Assembly: GCA_030280995.1 (NCBI GenBank)
Contig: JASXTE010000002.1
Span: forward strand, 10,678,683-10,742,682
DNA: 64,000 nt
Origin: Hemileia vastatrix
Lineage: Eukaryota; Basidiomycota; Pucciniomycetes; Pucciniales; Zaghouaniaceae
Direction of reading: 5' to 3'
A program made the translations under genes and the position numbers. The notes beneath the pieces are model-generated. The model ran no database searches, was not told the origin of the DNA, and worked only from the letters and a program-made list of their open reading frames with translations. Below, piece after piece: positions 48,248 to 57,886 of the stretch (positions are counted from its first letter, which is position 1; each line of letters starts with the position of its first letter).

Positions 48248-48307
48248 GTTTGATACCTTTTTGGTGGCATGTTTATGTGGCATGTATGGTAATGTTTGAC
48301 ACCCCCT
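48248..48307 (+). mobile_element. Harbinger remnant H4, right end
   Basis: It contains GGCATGTATGGTAATGTTTG and ends GACACCCCCT, followed by AAT as at the left end of H4 (29479-29481). The subterminal bases resemble H2 (18360 on) more than the left end of H4. Confidence 0.7.
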
Positions 48308-48699
48308 AATATGTATTATAAACTTTTTTGTTATCTTTAATGTTCTTCAACTAATGAAAGGGTAAAGTTGAACAATACCCAGCACACAAAGCTTAACAAA
48401 ATTCAGGTATCCATTCACATGAATCACAGTGGATCTTTAACTGACAAGGAATAAAGTGATATAACACAATATGATAAACTGGTTTGTTTATGCCACCACC
48501 ATCCTCCTCACCATAGGTTGAATAATAGCATGTCTTACAAGTTTTTTTATGAATTGAAGATAGTTATTTCTCATTTACTTTGCAATCACAAATAGACAGA
48601 TTCCATAAACCAAACATAAAACATAACCATGTAAAGCACAAATGGGAGGCCAGAAGTAAGCCAACATCATGTAAAGTAGACATCCTTCTTCATTATGGA
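48308..48699. other. spacer and probable 3' UTR of LEU1
   Basis: No open frame of note and no repeat match. The part nearest 48700 should include the 3' untranslated end of LEU1; no clear polyadenylation signal was chosen. Confidence 0.5.
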
Positions 48700-51676
48700 T
48701 TACCAATCCAATTTTTGGTTACCGTCCAAAGGAATTTTTCCTCCTTTGCGGAATCTGTCCAACCAAGGAAACTCTTTACCTCTCTTCTCCTCATATTGCC
48801 TAATTTCGGCCTCCTTCAACTCTGTCAAACCAATTTCGTCCAATCCTTCTACTAAACAGTGCTTTCGGAATTCATCAATTTCGAAGGATATATCTGCACC
48901 GTTCGGCCGATGAATCACTTGATTAGGAAGATCGACTTCAATTTCAATACCTTTACGAGCATCTTTCGCTAATTCTTCAATATCTGCTGGAGGTAAAACC
49001 AAGGGTAACATGCCATTCTTGAACATGTTGTTAAAGAATATATCGGCGAAACTATTGTCAAACAAAAGAGAGAAAAAATGTTGCCATGGATCAGGTTCCA
49101 ACACATAGAGCTGAAGAAGAATAAAAGATTGTTGTTGGCTAAATGGCTTACCTGCTCGCAATGACACATCGAATTCCAAAATCTAGAAGAGCCCAAGGAG
49201 CATGCTCTCTGGAACTACCACAACCGAAATTAGGCCCTGTAACAATTAAAGTTTTCGCTTTGCGGAACGGTTCTCGGTTCAAGACAAAATCAGATATCTC
49301 CTCCTCTTGACCGTCAGCTGACTTCTTAAATCTTAATGGAGCAAACAAATAACATCCTAAACCCGTTCGCTTGACCGTTTTCAAGTATACAGCTGGTATA
49401 ATCTTGTCCGTGTCAACATTACTGTATTCATATCAGTTTTAGTAATTATTCAATGATTGAAAATAAAGATGACATTTTATGTATGTACCTTGCATCCAAA
49501 ACGGCAGCAATTCCTTTCCATTGTAAGAATTTGGGCAATCCTGTACTAACAACACCGGATCGGGTAGTAACCTCTTTGAGAGGCTGCGCAGTTGAAACAG
49601 GAATATCATTAATAGCGTCTTCTTCGGTCAAAACATCAGCTGAGGGCGGCGGAGGCTCAAAGGCAACCACTGTCGGCTTAGGTGCTTGTTGGACACCTTT
49701 AATTCGTCGGACATCGGTGAATTTACCCTCGAGGGCTGCCAAAGTGGCCATGGCGGGGCTCATCAAATGTGTTCTGCTATGAGGTCCTTGTCGGCCTTCG
49801 AAATTTCGATTGGATGTTGAAGCACATCTCTCGCCAGGTCTTAGTTGATCTGGATTCATACCCAAGCACATAGAACATCCAGCTTCTCGCCAATCAAATC
49901 CAGCTTGTTTGAAAATAATGTCTAAACCTTCCTGCTCGGCTTGTTCTTTGACTAATCCAGACCCAGGAACTACCATAGCGTAAACTCCGGGAGCCACTTT
50001 GGCATGACTTCCCACGGCGCGGATTATGGCAGTTGCTGCTCGGAGATCTTCAATCCTAGAGTTCGTACAAGAGCCAATAAACACTTTATCAATCTTGATT
50101 GACTCCATCAAAGTTCCCGGTGTTAATCCCATGTATTCCAAAGATCTTTGCATTGATTTTTTAGTCGCCTCATTACTAGCAGCCTCCGGGTCGGGAACAC
50201 AGCCCGTAATTGGAACTACATCCTGAGGACTAGTACCCCACGATACTGTTGGGACAATATCCGCGGCATTGATATCAACTGATTTATCGAAATGCGCATC
50301 TGGATCGGAACGTAAAGTCTTCCACCACTTGATAGCCTTTTCCCAATTTTTTCCCTTGGGGGCTAACGGGCGGTTTGCCAAGTAAGCGAATGTAATATCA
50401 TCAGGGGCACAGAGTCCCGCACGAGCTCCAGCCTCAATTGACATGTTGCATACACTCATTCTGTATCAAAAGAATTCAATTGTTAAAAGCTTTTACTCTC
50501 CCCCCTCTGAGAGAACATTGTCAAATCAAAATCGCTCTTACCGATTTTCCATAGACATTTCTTCAAATACTTGGCCACAATACTCGATGACATGACCGGT
50601 ACCTCCTGCAGTGCCGATTACTCCGATTAAATGCAAGATAACATCTTTACTCGTCACACCTGGACCTAAAGTACCATTGACTCTTAAACGCATATTTTTT
50701 CCTTTTTGTTGAGCCAAAGTCTGGGTAGCCAAAACGTGTTCAACTTCGGAAGTTCCAATGCCAAAAGCATAAGCGCCAAATGCACCATGAGTAGAAGTAT
50801 GAGAGTCTCCACAGCAAATGGTCATCCCAGGAAGGGTAAACCCTTGTTCTGGGCCAATAACCTGTAGATGAGCATTCAAAAATGAATAAGCAGGGACAGT
50901 TATGAGCTGAGAATAAATGATGAAAATAAAAATGGCGCACATGAACAATACCTTGTCGCTTATCTGTGAGGCCAAAATAAGCTAATCCGAATTCCTTTAC
51001 GTTTTCTTCCAAGGTGACAACCTGAACCCTAGAATCCGCTCTGAAAATTGAAGAGATCGATAAGATAAATAGAAACTTTATAATAAAAAATACTAGAGTG
51101 AAAAGTGCTTTTGTATGATGTATATATTGTGCTGCTAAAACTCTTTGGAATTGGAGAGAGTAAAGAAGACATACTCTTTGATGAATTCAGCTACGGAGGT
51201 AACTTTACTTCTGTCATCAGTTGGGACATTGTGATCACAGGTAGCCAAAGTGCAATCAGGGCGTCGGACCGTTCGATTAGCAGCTCGTAGACCAGCAAAA
51301 GCCTGTGGGGAAGTAACTTCGTGGACTAATTGACTGGAGATTAAATTGCCACAGCAAAGGATTAGACACCTAACTAAAGCGACAATAACGGGACTATAAG
51401 AAGAACAAACCCATCAATGTAAATCAGGGCCTGGCCGTTTGGAGTCTCAGGTGGGACTACAACATGTGCGTCCCATATCTACGAAAGAAAAGAGAAATCA
51501 TTCAGAGGATGATAAAGCAAGAATTTTTTTTAAAAAAAAAGAAGAGGTCGAAAACCTTGTCAAATAGAGTGCGTGGAGTGGACTGGGGAACAAGATATGG
51601 TCAGCGACGAAGCAAGACAAGCAAAGATCATTATCCAAGAGCAAAAGAGCATTACATGTGCCTGGCCTTGGGACAT
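48700..51676 (-). CDS. LEU1: 3-isopropylmalate dehydratase (isopropylmalate isomerase), nine exons, 762 aa
   Basis: Second step of leucine synthesis: 2-isopropylmalate to 3-isopropylmalate, aconitase superfamily. Exons (minus): 51676-51656, 51582-51556, 51478-51411, 51333-51175, 51040-50941, 50861-50542, 50460-49489, 49421-49152, 49051-48700; together 763 codons including TAA, in frame. The iron-sulphur ligands are Cys363 (GSCTNSR), Cys427 and Cys430 (GCSMCLG). The large domain is followed by the swivel domain with [21 protein letters not shown]. The length fits fungal one-chain enzymes. Exons 1 and 2 are only 21 and 27 bases; exon 1 (MSQGQAH) is the least certain. The donor sites after exons 2 and 5 (GTTTTC, GTGCGC) are unusual but required by the conserved protein. 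It is the only clear single-copy gene in the window. Confidence 0.95.
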
Positions 51677-52510
51677 TTTGAGAGATGAAGAGCCAACGAA
51701 AAGATGGAAATGCTTTGTCTGATATTCAATCAGTATATCCACCCAGGATGATTGGCCAGATGTTCTCTCTCCTTCCACAACTCACAGCACCTGTCATCGC
51801 CTCTGTGGCGCTGTCACTCTTCTTTGAGGAGCACACACTTCCTTTTCTGTATCCTCAATTAGTCCCAAATATAACTTCTCTCACCCCCAATTCGTTCTCT
51901 CTTCTTGCTTATTTCTATGCCAAGCTTGTGGTTCCCATCGCTCCCCCCTCTTTGGTCTACAGCAATCAATCTCTTGTCTGTCCCGCTAACCATCCAACCG
52001 TCGTCACCCCATCATAGCAGTCAAAACCTGTAATCTTACTTCTTTCAACCCTAGTGTGCTCCAATGTATGAAATGTATGTAGCATTGCTGCAAACTTGTA
52101 ACATCAAAAATCATCTGTTCCTGCTGCTGACTTTCTGCTACTGCAGACCAATTGCCCTAAAGACCTTACTACAGGTGAGATACAGCTAGATCCAAAGCTA
52201 TCAAGACAAATTGCAAAAAGCTTGTATTTTTTATTTTTTGACAGGTCAAAGGATAAGCTGTAGATTTTTTTCGGTTAGCTTCTGTTCATTTCTTTCGAAT
52301 TAGGTTGTTTTTGTGTCCAAAGTCTAATAGGCAAAACGTGAGAAACGAGGCCAAATGTGGGAGAAAAATGTTCCAGACCCACATATTACAGCTTCGCCGA
52401 AAAAAAAAAAAATTGCAGTGTTCTTGCCATTTACAGCCATATTGGCAATTCTTGGTGCAGCAAGCCAACAAAAGGGCGAGTTAGGCACAGCATTTTTGAC
52501 TGACAGAGAC
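51677..52510. other. LEU1 upstream region, no convincing gene
   Basis: It should hold the LEU1 promoter; a CT-rich stretch lies near 51763-51777. A 110-codon frame at 51685-52017 (plus) has serine/proline-rich, low-complexity text and no recognised domain, so it is not called as a gene. The sequence up to 52510 ends with the target duplication GAGAC of A2. Confidence 0.5.
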
Positions 52511-53314
52511 TGTCAAGGTACGCTTTTGGTCTAGAAGATTTGGTATGAAGTTTCTATGAGGATTTTACGGATTTTAAATAAACTCTCAAAAATTTGGTAC
52601 ATATTTCTTAATCTAAGTGATTTGTTACTCAAATATAAGAGGTAGGGTTTAAATATTGTTATAAGTTATTGATTAGTATTACGCTCTTGTAACTACTAAT
52701 GAGATAAGATATAAAAATAAGTATTGTGTTGTAAATAGTAATAATAAAGTAAGTTGGTAAAGGAATGCATAAAAAACAACCAAAAGAGAGGCCTTATATA
52801 GGCAAAGGAGGGACAAAGCACGGCAATCAAATTCTGAAAACAGTAGTATGAGAGAGAGAGAAAAAGAATATTCCAGAAGGAGTATTTTCAAACAATAAAG
52901 TTGTTCTAAAAAGAAGGCATCAAAAAGATGTATTTACAGAGTATGTCAGAAATACATCAATTTATTTAATATTTACTGTAGAAGTCAATTCTAAATAAGA
53001 AATTTGAGTTTTTGTATATATTTAATATTATTTGAATATTAAAATCTTATTTTAATTTAAAATCTATTTTTTAATATAAATCTTTATTTCTTCCAACCTG
53101 TCAAATGAGCACAGTGTTAGAGAAAAAATATAAGGGACAATTTTATATTTAATTTTAATTATTCATTTAATTTTATCATTCTGTAATTAGTTAATTTATT
53201 ATAAGTAATTTTAATGTAACTAATTTATAATTAAATAATTAAAATGATAAGGTGCGGCTTCATCCAGTAAATAATTAATTATTTCACTGGGTAAGTCTAG
53301 TAGCCTGGCTGACA
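52511..53314 (-). repeat. 3' LTR of A2
   Basis: On the + strand it runs from TGTCAAGGTACGC to GTAGCCTGGCTGACA, with 5-bp inverted ends. It is followed on the right by CTCCCTCACTC, the reverse of the polypurine tract GAGTGAGGGAG. TATATAAGG lies inside at about 52793-52802. Confidence 0.93.
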
Positions 53315-53350
53315 CTCCCTCACTCTAAAAAAAAACAATAAAAAAAAATG

Positions 53351-55702
53351 CTATGATTTTTTCTTTTTATACTTTTTTAGTAGAGTAGGAAGATTAGATA
53401 TCTCCTTCCCAGGTATCCAAGAATCATATTCAGATGATTTATTCTTGAATCTCAATAAGTATTCTGTATCTTTTTCAGCAGTGACTATTCTGTCATTTAG
53501 AATCTTTTCAATTTCTGCTGTTTCAGTGATTTCATTTGGGGTTTTCTTTGGTCTACCCCTCCTTTTTGGAAATAAATCACTATTGGATGTGTAAGGTTTC
53601 AAAAGAGATATTGGAAAAACAGGATGTTTTCTGTCATATGGAGAATACAGAATAACTTCAACTGCATTATCTCCAATCATTCTTCTGACAACAAATGGAC
53701 CAACAAATGGATCTTTCAATTTGTTATTACCTTGTAAGTTGAAGTGGACTGTAGAAATCAACACTTCATCACCCTTTTTAAAAGTGTATTCTTTATGGGA
53801 TTTGTCCCATCTTTTCTTCTCATATTCAAATGATTTTTCAATACATTTTTGAGCATGATTTCTACATAGTTGTTGCATTTGAAGAAAAGATTTTACACCA
53901 GGATGTATATCCAATTTAGGTATTTTGTTATTGAGAATTTGGGCAGGAGTATTGGGAACATATCCAAGCCAGAGCTCAAAAGGCTTTCTTTGAGTAACAG
54001 AATGAACAGTGCTATTATAAGCAAATTCTAACCCAGGAAGTAAGGTAACCCAATCATGAGTGAATCTGTCATTATCTTTATACTCAAGGCCAAAGGCACA
54101 ATATCTTCTTATCATGTCCTCTAAAGTCTGAATCATTCTTTCAGCTAAACCATCAGTCTGAGGGTGATGGGCAGTAGAAAGTTTCAGATCACAACCACAA
54201 ACATCCATCAGAGACATCCAAAATTCAGAAGTAAGTTTAGAGTCTCTGTCAGAGATTATGGCTTTAGGAAAACCAGCAGTATTAAACATATGAGACCACC
54301 ATAAGAAAGCTAATTCTTTAGTGGAAACATCCTTGTGGGTAGGGATAAATTTACACATTTTTGTGAATCTGTCCACAATAACCCAACAAGAGTTATAACT
54401 GTCTTTACCAGCAATAGGTAATCCTGTTACAAAATCCATGTTTATTATTTGCCATGGAGCATCAGGAGGTTCAATATGTTGCATTAATCCTGCTCTTTTA
54501 CCAGTTAATCTTTTTGATTTTTGGCAAGAATCACAAGATTCAACATATAATTTTGTGTCTTCAGACATATTAGCCCACCAAGCAGTGTTCTTAATTCTGA
54601 TTATTGTTTTGTCAAGATCAAAATGTCCAGCTAATATGTCATCAAGACAAATTTTCAAGATGATTTCTTTCATAGAAGGAGGAATAACAATGACATTAAT
54701 CAACTTTCTTCTGTAATATAGATATCCTTCATCAATTGAAAATTTACCTTTTTCCAAAGCTTTTTGGTACTTTGGTGGAAGGGTTTTAATTAATGCTTGT
54801 ATTGAAGCATTCTTTGGATCATTTAATATGGTGCATAACTTTTTCAAGTCAGTGTCCTTATCATATGATTCCAGAATAAGCTGTAATAGCTCTTCCTCTA
54901 TATTAACCACATATATCCCATGTATATGAATAATTTTGTCCTCAGGATCATACGCAGGATTAGAGTCATTATTTGGAAAAGGTAACCTAGATAGCATATC
55001 CACATTTGAGTGAACAATACCAGCCCTATTAATAATTGTCATTCTCCCTCTGTACTCTTTAACAGCCAGCTGCCATCTGAACATATTTCTGTTAGGTGTT
55101 TTCAAATTTAAGAGGGATTTAACTGCACTGCAGTCAGTGACAAGTTCAAATTTCTGGTCCTCTAGGTAATAATGTAGCTTTTCTAGAGCCCACACTACAG
55201 CTAAACATTCCAATTGAGTAGCACCATATTTCAATTCACTATTTCTCAAGGTTCTTGAAATATAGCAAATTACTACTTCTGATACTTTATCATTCATCAC
55301 TTGTTTTTGATGGAGGGCAGCACCAAGACCAATAAAACTGGCATCAGTATATAAAACAAATGGCTGATTAAAGTCAGGTAAAGCAAGAATAGGTGCTGAC
55401 ATCAAACAGTGTTTCATAGTGTCAAAAGCTCTTTGTCTTTCAGTATTCCAGAAAAAAGCAACATCCTTCTTAGTTAACTGGGTAAGGGGTAAAGCTATGA
55501 CTTGGTAATTTTTAATATACTGTCTATAGTATCCACACATCCCCAAAAAACTCTGTAGCTCTCTAACTGTATTAGGAGCCTTCACCTGTTGTATGGCTGC
55601 CACTTTGTTTTGGTCAACGCATATCTGTAAGCCTGAAACAACATGACCAAGAACTTTTAAAGAATGGAGCCCAACTTTACATTTCTTCAAAGCAAGTGTC
55701 AT
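53351..55702 (-). CDS. A2 pol, second part: RNase H, integrase, AT-hook and chromodomain (783 aa open frame)
   Basis: The frame follows an in-frame TAA (55708-55706) after the reverse transcriptase. RNase H lies at about residues 110-230 (LYTDAS at 118). The integrase zinc module has Leu353 where the first His is expected (CLDDILAGH), then His360, Cys390 and Cys393. The catalytic triad is Asp423, Asp485 and Glu521 (DX35E). The C-terminus has KRRGRPKK, an AT-hook-like motif (713-720), then a chromodomain-like segment (about 731-779) ending LLKKYKKKKS. Integrase joins element DNA to the chromosome; the tail probably directs where. Confidence 0.9.
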   Translation of the reverse strand: MTLALKKCKVGLHSLKVLGHVVSGLQICVDQNKVAAIQQVKAPNTVRELQSFLGMCGYYRQYIKNYQVIALPLTQLTKKDVAFFWNTERQRAFDTMKHCLMSAPILALPDFNQPFVLYTDASFIGLGAALHQKQVMNDKVSEVVICYISRTLRNSELKYGATQLECLAVVWALEKLHYYLEDQKFELVTDCSAVKSLLNLKTPNRNMFRWQLAVKEYRGRMTIINRAGIVHSNVDMLSRLPFPNNDSNPAYDPEDKIIHIHGIYVVNIEEELLQLILESYDKDTDLKKLCTILNDPKNASIQALIKTLPPKYQKALEKGKFSIDEGYLYYRRKLINVIVIPPSMKEIILKICLDDILAGHFDLDKTIIRIKNTAWWANMSEDTKLYVESCDSCQKSKRLTGKRAGLMQHIEPPDAPWQIINMDFVTGLPIAGKDSYNSCWVIVDRFTKMCKFIPTHKDVSTKELAFLWWSHMFNTAGFPKAIISDRDSKLTSEFWMSLMDVCGCDLKLSTAHHPQTDGLAERMIQTLEDMIRRYCAFGLEYKDNDRFTHDWVTLLPGLEFAYNSTVHSVTQRKPFELWLGYVPNTPAQILNNKIPKLDIHPGVKSFLQMQQLCRNHAQKCIEKSFEYEKKRWDKSHKEYTFKKGDEVLISTVHFNLQGNNKLKDPFVGPFVVRRMIGDNAVEVILYSPYDRKHPVFPISLLKPYTSNSDLFPKRRGRPKKTPNEITETAEIEKILNDRIVTAEKDTEYLLRFKNKSSEYDSWIPGKEISNLPTLLKKYKKKKS

Positions 55703-55708
55703 ATTTAT

Positions 55709-57700
55709 TTAATCCATTTTTTGAAACACTTTACACAGGTGGTTGAGATGGTCCTCAAATGTTTTTGAGAATATAATGATATCATCAATATAAACCATCA
55801 GCCATCCTTCAATTATCTCTTGATAGAATGTGTTATCCATTACTTTTTGGAAAACTGAAGGGGCATTTTTAGGGCCAAATGGCATCCTAATATACTTATA
55901 AATACCCATATGAGTGGCAATCATCAGAAAGTTCTGAGAATTTTTCTCAACAGGTACCTGGTGATATCCCTTATTACCATCCAAACAGCTGATATATTTA
56001 GCACCCTGTAAAGTAGCATGTATAGAGCTGATTCTAGGTAAAGGGTAGATATCATCAACAGTATAAGTGTTTAGTGCTCTATAATCACCACATAACCTGA
56101 CTTTATCTTTCTCATAAGAAATTAGGACAGGTGAGATAACACAATATTTAGGTGTTTCAACTACCTTTTCAATAATATTCATTTTTAAAAGGGTAGAGAT
56201 ATTATCTTCAATATCTTTTCTCTTTGTGGGAGAAGCAGGATAAGGCTTCTTCTTTAAACTAGGTGGTATATCAGTTAATGGGCAAGACAATGAAAGTTTC
56301 ATTTCCTCTTTAACTAATCCCAGTTCATGTGACCCATGAGCAAAGGCCATAGGAAAAGATTTTATCAAGTTAATGATGGAATCTTTATCCTCACCAGAAA
56401 GTTGTTCTCCAAACGAAGAATTGTCAATTTCAGACATAAGGGCATGCATTTCCTTTGTAGATCTTCCTTTATATTGAACCACAGAATTACATGTGTTCAA
56501 TTCTGGTTTTACTAATTTTTTAGGGGAGGAAATCTTAAATTTTCTCTTCCCATTCCTCCCCATTGTGAAACATTGGTTTGAAGGATCCAATTTTATGCCA
56601 TACTTGGTTAAAATATCATTCCCTACAATAAACCAATTGCTCAAGTTATCATTTTTCATGACAACAAAATCACAAATAGCTCTTACAAAACCATGGTTAT
56701 ATTTAAAAAACACTGTGGCTTTGTATTTCCCAATGGGGGACAAAACAGAGCCATACCCTCTCCAATTTTCAGAAATGATAGGCATCAGTTTAAATTTATA
56801 GTCTTGATCTACTGAAGCAAGTTCTCTTTCAGATACTACACTTCCTCCAGCTCCAGAATCCAGAACAACTTCAATGCTGGTTCCATTGATCAAGACTGGT
56901 GCCTTAAGAGGGGCAATAATAATTGATCTATCCTCAATGTTCTTTATGATCTCAGCATCTTCAACTGTAGATAAATCATTATTATCAATGTCAATAGTAT
57001 TTAAATAATGGATATCCTCTTCCAGCATCAAGATTTCTTGTTGAGATTCATATGAAATATTGCTGGCACAATCACTTGATGTATCATCCAGTACCACTGT
57101 GTCATCAGCATGTTCCTCTGTTTGTTCTACAAGATTTATCTTCTTGTCACAAACATGGCCTTTCTGCCAAGGCTTGTTGCACTTGAAGCAAGTGTTTTTT
57201 GCATACTTCTTTGGTGCAACAGGGGCAGAAGGTTTACCAACCTTTTCCAGAGGTTTCTGTTGGTAAGTGGAGGGTTTCTCCAAAGGGGTCCTAGGAATGA
57301 ATCTTATGGCATCATACTTATTGTTTAGAAGTATCTCATTGCAAGTATTAATGAAAGAAGAGGGTTCTTTGGAGAACTCAGTCCTAGCCACTATCAAGTC
57401 TCTCAGAGACATTGGTAATTTATAGAGGATCCTGTCCTTCCATAAATCAACCTCCATATTTGGGTCAATTGCCCTTAAGATTTTTACAAGTTTCATTAAA
57501 AACTCAATAGGTTTATCAGTAGAAGAGCTATATCTAGTTTCCTCATACTGCCTTTGTTGAGCCATTCTGAACTTGGAGCCACAAAATTGTGCTTTAATTA
57601 ATTTCTTCCAATCCTCCCATGAGTAGTCATTCCCATCCAGGAGAACAGATTCATACCACATCAGGGAAACATTAGTGAACAAAGAAATTAACTTGGACAC
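55709..57700 (-). CDS. A2 gag domain, zinc knuckle, protease and reverse transcriptase (663 aa open frame)
   Basis: In the same frame as both neighbouring open frames. Residues 1-130 are the retrotransposon gag domain. CFKCNKPWQKGHVC at 171-184 is the zinc knuckle variant seen in fungal gypsy elements. VVLDSGAGGS (Asp281) is the retropepsin site. The reverse transcriptase includes RLCGDYRALNTYT and MVYIDDIIIFS (YIDD 637-640). It ends QKMD-stop where A1 reads KMDEINMTL. The true start of this protein lies upstream in gag; the Met used here is only the first after the TGA. Confidence 0.9.
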   Translation of the reverse strand: MSKLISLFTNVSLMWYESVLLDGNDYSWEDWKKLIKAQFCGSKFRMAQQRQYEETRYSSSTDKPIEFLMKLVKILRAIDPNMEVDLWKDRILYKLPMSLRDLIVARTEFSKEPSSFINTCNEILLNNKYDAIRFIPRTPLEKPSTYQQKPLEKVGKPSAPVAPKKYAKNTCFKCNKPWQKGHVCDKKINLVEQTEEHADDTVVLDDTSSDCASNISYESQQEILMLEEDIHYLNTIDIDNNDLSTVEDAEIIKNIEDRSIIIAPLKAPVLINGTSIEVVLDSGAGGSVVSERELASVDQDYKFKLMPIISENWRGYGSVLSPIGKYKATVFFKYNHGFVRAICDFVVMKNDNLSNWFIVGNDILTKYGIKLDPSNQCFTMGRNGKRKFKISSPKKLVKPELNTCNSVVQYKGRSTKEMHALMSEIDNSSFGEQLSGEDKDSIINLIKSFPMAFAHGSHELGLVKEEMKLSLSCPLTDIPPSLKKKPYPASPTKRKDIEDNISTLLKMNIIEKVVETPKYCVISPVLISYEKDKVRLCGDYRALNTYTVDDIYPLPRISSIHATLQGAKYISCLDGNKGYHQVPVEKNSQNFLMIATHMGIYKYIRMPFGPKNAPSVFQKVMDNTFYQEIIEGWLMVYIDDIIIFSKTFEDHLNHLCKVFQKMD

Positions 57701-57886
57701 AATTTCCTCATCTGGGAGTTTGTAAGAATTTTTTAAGTTATCAATTCTGCAAATAAATTGTTGCCAATCAGAGGAAGAATCACCATCAAATGTTGGGTAC
57801 TGGTCAAGTTTTGGCCAATTCTTTTGATTTGAAGGAGTCTCCTTAGTACTAGCTTGTTTCTGAGTAAGAAGCAGCTGTAATTTCTC

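Noticed and set aside
51685..52017. 110-codon frame upstream of and divergent from LEU1
   Set aside because: Low-complexity Ser/Pro/Leu text, no domain, no intron or codon evidence, and it overlaps the likely LEU1 promoter.
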